Assembly (NCBI GenBank): GCA_036429605.1
Contig: CM071590.1
Coordinates: 2,108,001 to 2,172,000, forward strand
DNA from: Cladobotryum mycophilum
Taxonomy: Eukaryota > Ascomycota > Sordariomycetes > Hypocreales > Hypocreaceae
Length of the DNA stretch: 64,000 nucleotides
Reading direction: 5' to 3'
Below the pieces are notes generated by a model, which worked only from the letters and a program-made list of their open reading frames with translations, was not told the DNA's origin and did no database searches. Every line of letters begins with the position of its first letter. The stretch's first letter is position 1. The translations under genes were made by a program, and so were the position numbers. Shown piece after piece: positions 1 to 12,284 of this stretch.

Positions 1-2
1 CC

Positions 3-1897
3 GTGTTGAAGGAGGTGATTGAAAGGGCTGAGATTCTAAAGTTGGAGCGAAAGGTGTGTGTGTTTTTTGCTGATACTTTTTTTTCTTTCTCTCCTTCTTC
101 TTGCATGCTTGTTGTCTCACTTTTTTTTTTTTGGAGTATCAAACTTTTTTGCTGATGAAAACTTTTTTTATGGGGTGGTGGTAGCTTACGCCCACGTTGG
201 CCTTATTACTGGTCCATGATTTCCTACTCTCCAAGGGAGGCATAGCCCTCCCCCAGTCCCACGGTCTCAGGGCTGCCGTCGAGCGCCATAAAGGCAGACT
301 CTCATCGGAGCTGGTCCTCGCCAGGCTCCGCAGAAAGGCACCCACGCTCGAGGCCCTGAGGGAGCAGGTCGACAGGGACGCCGCCGGCGAGGAGGCCAAC
401 TACCCGCGCTGGGTGCGCGTCAACGCGTTGAAGAGCGGCCTGGAGGAGGAGCTGGCGACGACCTTTGCGAAGCATGCGAGGGCGGCGAGCGTCCACGAGG
501 TTGTCTCCAACTCGGGAAGGCACATCTACATCGACCCCCATGTGCCCAATCTGGTAGCCGTCTCCCGAGGCATGGACTTTACTCACACGCCAGCCTATCT
601 CTCGGGCAAGATTATCCTGCAGGATAAGGCATCGTGCTTCCCGGCTTATCTACTAGACCCACGGTCTGAGGATGGAGACGTGATTGACGCTTGCTCTGCG
701 CCCGGGAATAAAACAACGCATGTGGCAGCTATTCTACACGGGCACCGGCCCGAGTTTGAGGACGCGGCACAGACAATCTACGCTTTTGAAAAGGACTCTA
801 GACGAGCTCAGACCCTAGAGAAGATGGTCAAGATTGCGGGTTCCAAGCAGACGACCAAGATTGGCTTTGGTCAGGACTTTCTACAGGTAAACCCGAACGC
901 GGAAAAGTTCAAGAATGTCGGGGCTTTACTACTGGATCCGAGTTGTTCAGGTAGCGGTATCGTTGGAAGAGATTCATTGCCAGATTTACATCTCCCAGCT
1001 GCTCCGACGGAGAATCGTGGTGGAAAGGGGTCATCAACCAGCCAGCCCAGCGCCAACAAGCGCAAGAGGAAACACGACGAGATAAAGGAAGATTCACAAA
1101 ATATCATCCGAGACGATGATGGTAATGAGACAGTAGTAAAATCGGAAAAGGACCTCGAAGCACGACTCGAAGCGCTCTCGTCTTTCCAGTTGACGCTTCT
1201 CCTGCACGCCTTCAAATTCCCCAGAGCCAAGAAGATAACTTACTCGACATGCTCGATTCATTCGCAAGAGAATGAACACGTAGTGGTCAAGGCACTGCAG
1301 TCAGACATTGCCAAGGCCAAAGGCTGGCGCATCCTCAAGCGACAAGATCAAGTCAGTGGCATGCGAGACTGGCCGGTCCGGGGTCTCGTTGAGGCGACTC
1401 AGGGAGATGCAGAGGTTGCAGAGGGATGCATTAGATCTTACAAGGGAGATGGGCGAGGAGTCATGGGTTTCTTTGTCGCCGGGTTTGTGCGGGACAAAGT
1501 CGATGGCGGGGATGAAGAGAACGCTGCTGGCGGTGACGAGGGCCCATACCTACAAGATGATGAGGGAAGGATAATGCGTGATGTGCTTGGCATGCCAGTT
1601 TTGCGGGCTACAGGGGAGCCCGTCGCGCTAAATGGCCGGGATGATGATGATGATGATGAAGATGAGGACGGTGAGAGCGAGAGCGACAGTGATGCAGATT
1701 CAGATTCAGATTCAGATGATGGTGAAGAAGATTCAGATGATGGTGGTGATGTTGGTGAGGAGGCCGAGCACCATGGGAATCGATCCCAAGCCCGCGGAGG
1801 GAGCGAAGGAGACTTAATGGGCCAACAAGAAGATAGCGCTGAGAGTGATTACGACGATGAAGAGGAGGAGGAGTGGGAAGGGGTGGGTGATGACTGA
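3..1897 (+). CDS. rcm1: 25S rRNA (cytosine-C5) methyltransferase, Rcm1/NSUN5 family (5' end missing)
   Basis: NOL1/NOP2/Sun-family enzyme; by family it makes m5C in domain IV of 25S rRNA in the nucleolus. The visible part is the end of one exon (3-53, in frame), an intron 54-184 (GT...TAG) and an exon 185-1897, giving 587 residues; the true start lies before the window. Seen in order: an alpha-helical N-terminal part with the LLLVHDFLLSKGG segment, the substrate-release motif KIILQDKASCFPA, the SAM-binding DACSAPGNKTTH, the DPSCSGSGI motif, and the catalytic YSTCSIHSQENEHVV. About 90 residues of D/E/S-rich acidic tail follow the catalytic core, partly from GAT/TCA trinucleotide repeats at about 1640-1660 and 1695-1745; yeast Rcm1 lacks such a tail. 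An acidic/basic insert (about 1030-1110) sits between the two Cys motifs. The identification is firm; the tail's role is unknown. Confidence 0.93.
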
Positions 1898-4800
1898 TAC
1901 GGTGACACGAAGCGACCTAAGTTGGCGGATTTGGGGAACCAGAGAACTGTGCGTCATGGTTAGAAAGCATGACGACAAGATGGTGCGATGAAACGGATCC
2001 TCAAAAGCTTGTCCTCATACCATGTTCCCGCCAAAGCCTGCAGCTAATCAAGTTTGGGCACCAATAACACAACCACGTTGTTGGAATCAAAGTTGTTAAC
2101 CGCACGTGTCAGGGTCCGATGCCCCATCATCAACATCGTCCAGGGGCACATATTAAAAGAATACTCAAGTTCCATGGAGATTCCGTAGTGACCCCACAGG
2201 GAGGCGTGCGGAGTGCACCCCGACAAAGCCACATGGCCAGACTCACCAATGAGTTACCCGCTCCGTAACGGTCTGGAATAGAAACGGCAGATATGATTCA
2301 TAATACGGGAGTTGTCTGCTCCGTGTACATAAGCATAAGCCAGAAAGACGAAGAAGAAGAAGAAGAAGAAAAGTGTCCGGATTCATCATCAAAGATGCGG
2401 GTACCGGGGACGGCGGTGAGATTGTAACTGGGGCCGGACTATCGGGTCATCTTGGATAGGCAGAGGCCGAGAAAAACTCATGATGAGCATGAGATAAGGG
2501 CCGTCTTTGGGTTATACATAAGGCTCCATGTAAGATAGATAGATAATTTGTATAGCAAGTTTCATTATAGCACGGCGATGTTGCCTTTCTTTAATATCGT
2601 ATCCACGTATCCACGTATCCACAGCCAGAGTTTGTGCCGAGGCAACTTTTGTAGGTGGAATGAACCGAGCTAAGTGGGACATGAACCGTTTCCACTGTTA
2701 AGACGCGAAATGATACTATCTGACTTGTCGACTGCATATTAATAAAGATTTGGAAGAAAATTCCCGACTTGTTGATGACAGCTGCAGCTGTGTTTGGAAC
2801 ATTTTCCAATAATGCAATCCGTAGACGACCAACACACACTCACACGCAGTTGGGGGTGTTCGTTGCAGCCGAGACACGGTCCGAATTGGCGGGTCAAACG
2901 AAGGGCTGAACTTCAGAATGTAGTTGAACTGAATCCGGCGGTTCGTGTTACATCAGGACATGACCTCAGGGTCCATGTCTATTTCATGCTGTGCCATGCC
3001 ATGTAATACGCCAGAGTGCCCCCATAGCAGAACCACTTTTTTCCCTCGAAAATAGAAAATTTGCCTTGTCGGGCCTCTTTGTTTCAGCATCATGTGCATC
3101 TCACGATAGTGTCGCCAGATGGTGCCATGATTACTCTTGCGGCGAAGTCCTGCTAGTGATTAGTCGGTGATTAGGTAGAGGGTGGAGGGAATGTTTGAAG
3201 TGTGCAGACATAGCTCAGGCACCGTAGGATGCAGTGCCGGATTTAAAGAGATGGGCCGGACATAATAGCAATAGTGAGGCAGTGAGGCAGTGATGAGTGA
3301 TACAGAGAATTGAATAGCTTGCAGTAGCCTTGCTGCAGAGATTTATTGATTTAATCAAGATGATCGCCTGCAGGTTGGGCAAAACGCCCGCACACACACT
3401 CAACTTTGACTGCACTCCCTCCACTCTCTCTCTCTCTATATTGCGTGCTTGTACCGAAAGCAGCGAGAAGCGATATTGATCGTATGTAGTACAAGTATGC
3501 ATGCAAACATAAATAAATAAAAATCGACGATGCGGCGGATGCATGCGTAGCAGTGCAGTGCGGTACGGTTTGCGGTAGGCAAGGGGGGGAGGGGAGTGTG
3601 AGTCGAACTGACGAACAAAATTTGATGGGTCCATTGCGTTTGTGCGAAGTTTCCATGGAATTCCCGTTGTAACCTTGTCATGCTTGTTTAACCCAGACCC
3701 GGATTAAAAAGTGGAGATGATTTGCGCTTTTACTACCAAAGCAAGAGCCCCAGGCGCGGCTGGCTTGCATTAAGGAGACAGCCGACGACGGGAGCTTGCA
3801 AGACACCGAGAATAAAGGACGTACTACAACTGCATCTACACGTGTTAAGGCACCATATACATAAACTCTTACTGTGTGTGATCACTCGGGACATTATTGT
3901 AAGGCATGATTGCACATGGAACATGTGGGAGCATCTTTAGATATATTCGCCATCGCACAGATGATATATCACGTACCGAGTGTGGCATCCTTTATTCCTT
4001 CCCTTCCCTTTGGGGGCGCGAGACTAAACAACAAGACGTCATTGCAGACGCATTTTTATTGGGCGCCGGTCGAACATTGGACAGTGTCCGTGGACCTTGG
4101 GCAAGTGGGCCCCCAAAAATCGTTAATAAAGTGGATCGTGGCTGGGCTTGGCATTTGACCTGGCTGAAGCTAAAGTGAACAAAGTAGATGCGAGTACCCT
4201 TGATTCATACCTACACCGTCAAAGTGTTCAAGTCAATACCTAGTACCTTGAGCACCTTGCGTCTTGGGCATTGGCAGTTGGAAGATGCGTGTATCATCAG
4301 ACACAGCATCAAAGAAAATATTTTCCAACGAACTATAGAGACTCAAATATACCCCCCGGCCCGAGCTGCTGTCTAGATGGAGACTCCGAAGATGCATCTG
4401 AGACCACGATGCTACCTCTCTCTATCTTTGGTTTGGAACACACCTCAGTATCCAGATATCAGTACCGTAAGGGAAAGAAGAAGAAAAATCCACAGTACGT
4501 CCGAGTACTTGTGTCTGTGTCACTTTTAGTCAGTTTGCGTAGCATTCAATTTGTCAGGTGGAATCGGAAGAGCGGACGGAAGAAAGTGGAGTTGCGCAAA
4601 CCAATATCGGGTAGGAGCAGGGAAGGCATACTTGGGTTGCTGGGTAGTTAAGGAGGGAAGGGAGGGGAGGGGGGTGGCCGCGCCTAGACAGGGAAGGAAG
4701 AAAGAGGTCTCCAAGTTTACCTACCTACCTCTTCGGCCGGAGCATGGAGATAACATAAAAAGAGTCACACAAGGTAGGTCCAAAAAATTTAATTGGCCTG

Positions 4801-5495
4801 CTTCATTCTTCGGGTTTCAGCATTCAGCATATCCAATACGGGTAATACTACTTCTGAATACTACCTAGTCGTGAATCAGAAAGAAAAAAAGAAAGTGCTA
4901 GGCTATCCGGTTGTCTCTCGCTCTATCTGCCTGTCCACCCCAAGACAAGGGAGGGAAGGAAGCCCAGTATCCACCACTTCGCTCTCTCGCATCACGTTGA
5001 GCCCCGAATTCTCTTTCCTTCTTCATCTTGCGAGCTCGTATCAGCTGAGCGCTTCAGAACGGGTCCATGCTAGCCAGCCTTACGACCGATGCCTGCTTTT
5101 ACTTTCACTTTTACAACGTTATATATCTAGTAGACTCCGTCGTCTCCCACCACGCCGTTCATCCATTCCCCCATCTTCCATCCTAAACGCAGCATTCTCT
5201 TCTTCTTCTTTTCTTACTACATCACTCTCATATCATTCCTCACTTTGATATCATTACTTGAGATCGATTCTTTCCACGACTACCGTTTTGGATATAGACT
5301 CGAACAGAAGAGCTTGGACGGTTTTCTTCACTTCAGCTTAAATTAGCACTGGCCTGTTCGTCAACCATCGGAAAACAACAGCCGCCAACCCACGGACGTA
5401 TCATCGCCACTTTATATATCCCTTGCTTATTCGCCGTTTCGTTCCATCGACTGGAACATATCTTAGAAAGAAGAGATTTATAAAAGTCTTGCGCA
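1898..5495. other. Intergenic: Rcm1 3' side and MFS transporter promoter/leader
   Basis: No convincing gene in 3.6 kb. It holds a GAA/AAG tract (2347-2372), three tandem copies of an 8-bp GTATCCAC unit (about 2599-2623), a CT run (about 3425-3438) and an ACCTACCTACCT tract (4718-4731). From about 4900 to 5250 the + strand becomes rich in pyrimidines, as is usual for fungal core promoters and 5' leaders, so the transporter mRNA probably starts there. Confidence 0.6.
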
Positions 5496-7346
5496 ATGGC
5501 GGATCATTCCGGATCCGAGGAGCGACCCCGCGTCCCGTCCTCTTCATCGTCAACTGTCTCATCCGCTACCGTCACATCACCAGCCCACGATCTCGAATCA
5601 CAACGTCAAGCTCCCCAAAAGCTTTCACACTTTCATACTCTCCGCGATCAGGGCGCCGTCACTCAAGATGTTCTCAACTACAAATATTCCGGACAGGGCA
5701 CCGCCGAATCGCCTTACCTCGTCGAGTGGCTTCCCAACGACCCTCGCAACCCCATGACCTTTGCTTCGTCTATGAAGTGGGCCATCACTCTCGTACAAGC
5801 AGGCGCTACTCTCGCTGTTTCCTTTACCAGCTCTGCCTACTCTGGTGGTATCAGGGAGATCATCAAGGAGTTCCACATTTCTCCTGAAGTCTCCATCCTT
5901 GGTGTTTCCATGTTCGTTCTGGGCTTCGCCGTCGGTCCCCTGTTCTGGGCTCCCCTATCCGAGTTGTACGGTCGACAAAAGTTATTCTTTACTAGTTACA
6001 TGGCACTGGCGGCTTTTAACGCTGGTGCCGCTGCCGCCCCCAACATGGCTGGTCTCATCGTGCTTCGATTCCTCGCTGGAGCCTTTGGATCTGCTCCGTT
6101 GACAAATGCGGGTGGTGTTATTGCCGACATGTTCCCAGCTTCACAGCGTGGTATTGCTACTAGTATCTTCGCGATGGCTCCCTTTTTGGGTCCTGCTCTT
6201 GGTAAGATGACTTGAACCCCTTGAATACGAACTGAGCCACGATTTGCTAATTCAACATCACAGGCCCTATTGTAGGAGGCTTTCTTGGTGAGGCCGCCGG
6301 CTGGCGATGGGTCGAAGGATTGACTGCCATCTTCACTGGCGTCCTCTGGATCATCAGCACCATCATCTATCCCGAAACCTACTCCCCTGTCCTGCTCCGT
6401 AGACGAGCCGTTACCTTGTCCAAGTTGACTGGAAAGGTCTACATGTCCAAGATGGAAGCAGGAAAGCCAGTCAAGACCATTCGCGCCCAGCTCTCTGTCT
6501 CTCTTTTACGACCTTGGGTTCTCCTGTTCAGGGAGCCCATCGTTCTTCTTACCTCCATCTACATGGCCATCATCTATGGTACTTTGTACATGTGCTTCGC
6601 TGCCTTCCCCATTGTCTTCCAGCAGGGCCGTGGTTGGAGTGCCGGCATCGGTGGTCTGGCTTTCGTTGGTATCGCCATTGGTATGACGATCTCCACGGTC
6701 GGAACCATTTTCGACAACAAGAGATATGAGCGTTTGGTGGCGGCTTCTCCCACTGGCATGGCCCCTCCCGAGGCTCGTCTCCCACCTGCCATTATTGGCT
6801 CCGTCTTGATCCCTGTTGGCCTATTCTGGTTTGCTTGGACCAATGGCGTTAATATTCATTGGGTTGTTCCCATCATCGGAACGGTTTTCTTCGCATCTGG
6901 CATTGTCCTGGTTTTCCTTTCTCTGATGAACTACATTATTGACTCTTGTAAGTTTTCTCCCATTGTCCATACCATGACCTCTTTATTAACAGAATCCGAC
7001 TTTAGACGTCATCTTTGCTGCCTCTGCGCTTGCGGCAAATTCGGTTCTTCGGTCTCTTTTCGGCGCTGCCTTTCCCTTGTTCACAACGTACATGTACAAG
7101 AACCTCGGCAATCACTGGGCCAGTTCTATCCCTGCCTTCCTAGCCCTGGCCTGTTTACCGTTCCCTGCTCTATTCTACAAGTACGGCGCCGCTATTCGAC
7201 AGAAGTGCGAATTCGCTTCCGAGGCCGCCAATGCTCTTGAGCAGATGCGCGCCAAGAACGTCCAAGTAACAGAGGACGAGGCCATGGCCGAGGCCGAGGA
7301 GCACGAGAAGGACCGACGCCAGAGCAATGCCTCCAGAGCCAAATAA
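5496..7346 (+). CDS. Major facilitator superfamily transporter, DHA1 (drug:H+ antiporter-1) type
   Basis: Plasma-membrane proton-coupled exporter by family; DHA1 members move drugs, polyamines or small organic compounds. Three exons: 5496-6201, 6264-6947, 7006-7346 (introns of 62 and 58 bp, GTAAGA and GTAAGT donors), giving 576 aa. The first 75 residues are Ser/Thr-rich and cytosolic, followed by the NDPRNP signature (residues 81-86) that precedes the first membrane helix in this fungal subgroup. Motif A is seen as PLSELYGRQK (153-162), motif C as GPALGPIVGG (about 233-242), and a long cytosolic loop carrying RRRAVTLSK lies between helices 6 and 7. The C-terminal tail is charged and helical (EDEAMAEAEEHEKD). 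The substrate cannot be read from sequence; relatives include Tpo1- and Flr1/Mdr1-like proteins. No biosynthetic neighbours suggest a cluster role. The ATG at 5496 is the first in frame and starts the usual acidic/Ser-rich N-terminus. Confidence 0.92.
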
Positions 7347-7797
7347 ACCTACCATCGTTTTGGTTTGACAGTTTTCTTTCATTTTCTTACGGTTTTAGCC
7401 TGGGGAAATCAGCATCAGCGACCTTCCTTGCATATTTTGTATTACGGCATATTTCCTTTTTTCTCTACGATAGACATTGGAGTTTGGGCGACGATACCAT
7501 AGATGGGATATGACTTCGTGGATAATGGATACCATGGATCACGAGGTTGGATGAGAAGAGGGGATGAACCATGTACATATCTGGGTGCGTCTTCCGCGGG
7601 ACGGAGGTTGAGGAATATTTATGTTGATGCGATACGGAGTCATATGATCCTTTCAAAAGCATATCGGCGGGTCACATAGATTTGACAGCAGCATTTGTTT
7701 TAGGATAGAACATGAAATAAACTCGTCACAACAGCGATGAAGCAATGGCTATGTGACTGTAACACGTTCCTCAAAACTCATAGTCTTTATCATCACT
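7347..7797. other. Short convergent intergenic region
   Basis: Shared 3' flank of the MFS gene and the decayed HNH-family gene. Nothing beyond AT-rich 3'-UTR-like sequence is visible. Confidence 0.6.
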
Positions 7798-9132
7798 CTA
7801 GGCTGATGAATCAGAAAGCCAGCTAATAACATCCGCTTGGTCATCAGTATCATAATCAGACTCATCGGGGTTTTCCAACAACTCAGGGGCGCCAGCAGCA
7901 CCAGCCATTGCGGCAATTCGGAGAAGCTACCATTGTAAATCCAGTATGAGTCTCATACTTTCCCCTTTTGTTCTTTCAATGGCAATGTTAAAGATGTGGC
8001 CAGTATGTAAGCCGCGGTTTGAGTCAGCTCGTGCATCAGCAATGATGCCTGAACCTGAACTCATAGGTTGCGTCATCAACATCTTTTTAACGTGGTCGAT
8101 GTGGATGTCGGCCTTTTCGTGAGGCTTGAGGCCATTTCTAGGCATCCAATGGAATTGGACCTTGACATTATCCAACTCATCGTCGAGTCTGATGGAGCCG
8201 AGCCATTGGAGGGCGAAATAACCGGCGGACCACCAGGAATGCAGATACCGGTGCAGGCAAATCATGTTCCAGTCTTTATCGGAAGAGCCAGGTTGCTATG
8301 TAACAAGTCTATAGAGCTTGGTTGCGTCACTGGCTCCGAGGAGCGCCGGGACAAAGTACTCGAGGGTGGAATAGTGGTTTATATTCTTTGCTGACGAGTT
8401 TAGAGCAAATGGCACGATGTGGCAGGCGATGGGATGTGCGACGTTGGTCAGAATGCAAGCCCCTTTTGTCTTTGGTCATGCACTAGAGTACGCATGAATA
8501 TTAGTAATAGTCCAAAGTAGAAGAGCTTTGATATAATGTTACCACATACCGATTCTCTTTCCGTCATGTTCCGAGATACCTTACTATTAGTAGACCCAGT
8601 ATTTGAGTCCTCACCAGGTATCCTGCCAGTATTGGCTGGTTAGGGGTTCGTCCTGTGTCAGCGAGTCTAAAAGAGAGAGAGAGAGAGAAGTAGTTGCGGG
8701 AGATTGACGTTACCTACAAAATGTCAGGAGTTTGTGCATGGAGAGGTATGTATGAATGTGCATTGGCTCTACAAAGGCCCAAAGAGTCTCTACAGATATG
8801 TGGAGAAATGTTGCCAGCTGTATATTGGTGAGAGAGAAGGCGATGTCTTTATTCTTGTCCAGACTGTTGTACGCCCCTCGAACGGACTCGATGAGCTCCA
8901 GCTTCAGCTCGATGTCATCATCCATGGGCAAGATGGGGCTTGGGATGCTGGTCTTGGGCCTGGTCTTTAAGTTCTGCATCAACTCGTGTTTATCTTGGGC
9001 AGACGTTGTTTCATTGGAAAGATGGACCAATAAGGCGTCGATGTACAATTTTGTATCCATTTGTTTCCCTTGTTTCTGTCCATCTCTCGCTGAGTACCTG
9101 GTAGTTACTACTACGCTGCTCTCCGACATCAA
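7798..9132 (-). pseudogene. Decayed HNH-nuclease-domain protein gene
   Basis: Belongs to the large fungal family carrying an HNH-endonuclease-like domain. On the minus strand an N-terminal exon (from ATG 9132, 139 codons, donor near 8711) reads through KTSIPSPILP. A possible short exon follows the AG/CT tract (8672-8688). The HNH core CILTNVAHPIACHIVPFA is encoded at about 8402-8455. It continues through SSDKDWNMICL and HSWWSAGYFALQWLG to the family-typical end IAAMAGAAGAPELLENP, finishing with a stop at 7798. The core is broken by two in-frame TAG codons (8298-8296 and 7929-7927); conserved residues continue in the same frame directly after each, so introns do not explain them. A run of five C (8460-8464 on the + strand) also separates an apparent ATG-ACC-AAA-GAC lead-in from the core by one base. 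No complete protein can be made. The second stop looks like CAG to TAG. Confidence 0.62.
8672..8688. repeat. AG/CT dinucleotide run
   Basis: On the minus strand this is a CT tract followed by TTTTAG. It would serve as the polypyrimidine tract and acceptor of the first intron in the decayed HNH-family gene. Confidence 0.7.
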
Positions 9133-9599
9133 TCAACAAACACAATGAGAAAGCCTGTAGCATGTTTTGAAACGAATCCATGAAACCAAGTAACGCCCCA
9201 AAACAAATAATGTTTGCTCCTAGTGAAAGAAAGACATGCATCACAGTCCTCCCTTTCACCATCCTCAAGGCACGTGCCTCACACTCCACCGATCACAACG
9301 TCTCCGTATACTTCCGGATCAGGAAACAAAGCATCCACCGTGTGAATATCCACCCAAATGACGTCAATTAACACTGTGAGGGGGGCTTTGGTGGAAAGTT
9401 GCCTTGTGCTCTTCTCTCTCTTCCCATTTTGGCGCGTCCAACAAATTCGCCCGCCCGTCCCGCCTGTCTTGCCCTCCCCCCCCGGCACCCCAATTTAATA
9501 CCCAATCTATTTATTTTTCATCGCCATCGCGCGTCCGAGACTGCGTGCTGCGCAAAGGCAAACAAGGGGAACTCCTTAAGGACCTCATCCAACAACAAC
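9133..9599. other. Divergent promoter between the HNH pseudogene and the 565-aa gene
   Basis: Contains a perfect CRE-type palindrome at 9359-9366 and a pyrimidine-rich leader (9400-9530) running into the + strand gene. No coding signal. Confidence 0.55.
9359..9366. promoter_or_regulatory. CRE-type palindrome TGACGTCA
   Basis: A perfect 8-bp TGACGTCA, the consensus for ATF/CREB-type bZIP factors (Atf1/AtfA class in fungi), lies 234 bp upstream of the ATG at 9600 and about 230 bp from the start of the divergent HNH-family remnant. A perfect copy is expected by chance roughly once per 65 kb, so placement in a promoter is suggestive only. Confidence 0.4.
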
Positions 9600-11365
9600 A
9601 TGGCAGGCAGATCGCGACCTAGTCCGGATTCTTCGCCGACCACTTTCTATACGAGCAAAGAGGAATCCGAGGATACCAATAAATCGACAACAGCGAGTAC
9701 GCCTACGCATGGACAGTCCAACCTCTATCGCCAAGCGAGAGAGTTGCCGACGGAGTTGAAAGCGCATTGTCAGATCTTCTTAGAAGAGCAGCTATGTATG
9801 GCGCTTCCCAGATTGCCGCCTGTGCCCTTTCCCCCCAATACAAAATACTGATGACGTAGATAGATCTTGGTGCCATCAACCTCCTCAACAGCATCCTCAG
9901 CGCTGGTGCATCAAAACGAAAACCAAGCGGCAAGCCTGTCCCTATTCCTCCTGCGTCTCATCTTGCGCTCCTCAATACCATCGCCATACACCCTCTACAT
10001 ACGACTCGCGCCGAAAAGCCAGAACACCTCGATGTCTCATCCCTGGCCCTCGGATATCTACGCAACGTGCTAGCCATGGTTGGACCGCTCAACGCCGATT
10101 TTCGAACAGCATTCCAATTCTTGGCCATCCCCCGATCGGGACGGCGCGGCGGATATAATGACTTTGAAAGCGACAGCGACATGCTCGATGACGACTTGGA
10201 TAGTGAATCAAATCCGCTCAGGGGGAAAATGGCCAACGAGAGCAGTGTATGGGCCAAGGGGCAGGACTTTTGGTCCACGGTGGGATGGGCGTTCAACTGC
10301 TGCACCTCAATGCCCCATCGATGGCGATATTGGAGGGCCTGGCTGGAATTCATGCTCGATGTTCTAGATGCAGACTGGGAGGAGCGGGAAAGATTTGATG
10401 AGGAGGCCCATGCGGCCAACGGCAATAAAGGAAAGGTTCCCGAAACCTTGCGATCGGAGTCGATGATAGTCATGTACATGGACCAACAGGGCGGGCGACA
10501 GAGCGGACCCAAAGGCATTCTGAGAGCACTGTTTGCCTACAGCGGCAGCGTATCCTCTGCCGGGTTTCAGGAGATATTTGAAAAGGAGCACAAAGGCCCG
10601 AGGCAGCCATCGAAAAAGCGCAAGAGAGAGCCGGTTCTGGATTTAGCCAACGATAAGTTCGGCGACTATTTCGACGACGAGTCTTTCTCTTCTGGCGTCT
10701 CAGAGCCCCCAACCCCTCAAAAGAAGCGCACACGAAAGGATGCAGGATCGCTGAGTCCGGGTATGGTAGAGTCCATCGCCTTACGGCTGCGACTGTTCAG
10801 ACTTCTCTCCGTGGCAACATACACTTTACGCAAGAAAGCCGATCTGGATAGACTATATGAGGACTTTGCAAGCGGCATCAAAGTTCTTCCTCTCGAAATG
10901 TTTTCACTCTTTGTCAGCCAGCGACCAAACCCCCTTCTGCTGGAAACCCACGTCACCCTTACGAAAGAACTGTTCCATCTCCTTTTACCTTCCACAATCA
11001 AAGACCCTCGGAGAGTCGATCCTGAAGGTAACTCTACGGGAAGTTTGACTCCGCTCATGCTAGAGCACTGCTATGTCTGCTACCCGGCGAATACCGTTGG
11101 TTTGGAAGACAATGCCAAGCTGTCGTTACTTGTCGAAAATGCAATACAGCTGCTCTGGATATGTGACACGTTGCAGTACACGGGTAGTTTTGCCAAGGCT
11201 GTTGAGAAGGGCATAGAAGCAAGAAACAAGAAAGTCGAGAAGAAAAGGACCGCAAGAGGTAGAACTGACGCAGCTGATACACATGCACTTCCAGTAATGA
11301 ATTCTTCGGCGGAGAGGATCCGTGTGCTGATGGACGTTTTGAAACCGTCCAGCGAGGGAGATTGA
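9600..11365 (+). CDS. Conserved fungal protein of unknown function (565 aa)
   Basis: I do not recognise this family. Two exons, 9600-9795 and 9864-11365, are separated by a 68-bp intron (GTATGG...GATAG); the join keeps the frame and gives LYLGAINLLNSILSAG. The N-terminus is Ser/Thr-rich (about 45 residues), followed by helical sequence with leucine-rich stretches (residues about 50-130), an acidic patch (DSDMLDDDLDSES), and a Trp-rich motif FWSTVGWAFNCCTSMPHRW then RYWRAWLEFMLDVLDADW. A basic nuclear-localisation-like block KKRKREP and a second KKRTRK follow in the middle. The C-terminal half is helical with CYVCYPANTVG. Overall it resembles an all-helical nuclear protein. No transmembrane segment or catalytic motif is visible. 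It shares a divergent promoter with the HNH remnant and converges on the complex I factor. Confidence 0.85.
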
Positions 11366-11611
11366 GTTGTTTAAAAAATGTTGTTAAGATTGTGAGGAGC
11401 TGCTCGAACCAGTCAAAGGGCGTCCTGTATCAGGGGGCATTGCAAGAGGAAAATAGCCATGATAACTTGTTGGAGCAAGGCGTTTCGGAGGGTAGGTGTT
11501 GATCGGTCATGTTGGGTTTATACATTTATGATATACATATAATATACAATGATACCAGTTCCCGTAGGAACAAGATTCATCTTCATGTCAACATTTATTA
11601 TGTCAAGGATA

Positions 11612-12284
11612 TCATCGTTTTGTCGATGGCGTTGGGTTCCATGTTGTTGGCTGCCATTTTTCGCTCGGCCCCTGAGGCTTTGCTTTGATCCATGGGTCGT
11701 TTGCATGTGCTTTCTTCAGAGGTTGTGTTTTGGGCTCATCCGCATTAGCTACTGCTGCAGCTTCTTCTTTTACCACTCCGGCATCTAGAGGAGGCAACGC
11801 TTGTGTCGTCGTTTCGGTCCGGGGAGCCTCCATAACTCTCGGTTTAGCCTCCCAGCGGGCATCTGCAGCGGCAGCGAGGTGCTTCATTTTCGCTTGACGG
11901 ATAACATCGGACTGCTGTTCTTCTAGGCTGGGCGGATCGCGGCGCGTATATCTAAGCCATTGGTGCCATTGAGGGCTGACCTTGACTTGGGAGTAGTGAG
12001 CCGATCGCGGGTAGTCGACAATTCTGCGCCAGCGCTCCGAGGACTCTTCAGTGCCGCGAGTGAGGCGGAATTCCCAGTATGTGTTGCCTTCGAGATCAAA
12101 GCCTATGTATTGCATAACACAGCTTTGTGGTGAGCCAGGGCTTGTTCAGGATAGGAATGAGGTGGGGGAGGGGAGGGGAGGGGAAGGATTGCGTACCCAC
12201 GAGAAAGCGCCTTCGCCAGGGGAGACGAAGGGCTTTCCATTTGAACCATGCCTGAGAAATTGGGCTTACCCTCTTTGAAGACAT
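11612..12284 (-). CDS. NDUFA12/NDUFAF2 (B17.2-like) family complex I assembly factor
   Basis: Mitochondrial protein; NDUFAF2/B17.2L-type members act late in assembly of the NADH:ubiquinone oxidoreductase (complex I) peripheral arm. Exons 12284-12197 and 12102-11612 flank a 94-bp intron (GTACGC...CATAG), giving 192 aa. The signature is formed across the splice: RRRFLVG joined to FDLEGNTYWEFR, the hallmark of the family, followed by RRIVDYP and PQWHQWLRYTRRDPPS. The second half is Ala/Pro/Lys-rich and low in complexity, as in assembly-factor rather than core-subunit members, so I favour NDUFAF2 over NDUFA12. The protein begins MSSKRVSPISQAWFKWKALRLPW, the usual amphipathic start. Convergent with the 565-aa gene, with about 245 bp between stops. 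Confidence 0.88.
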
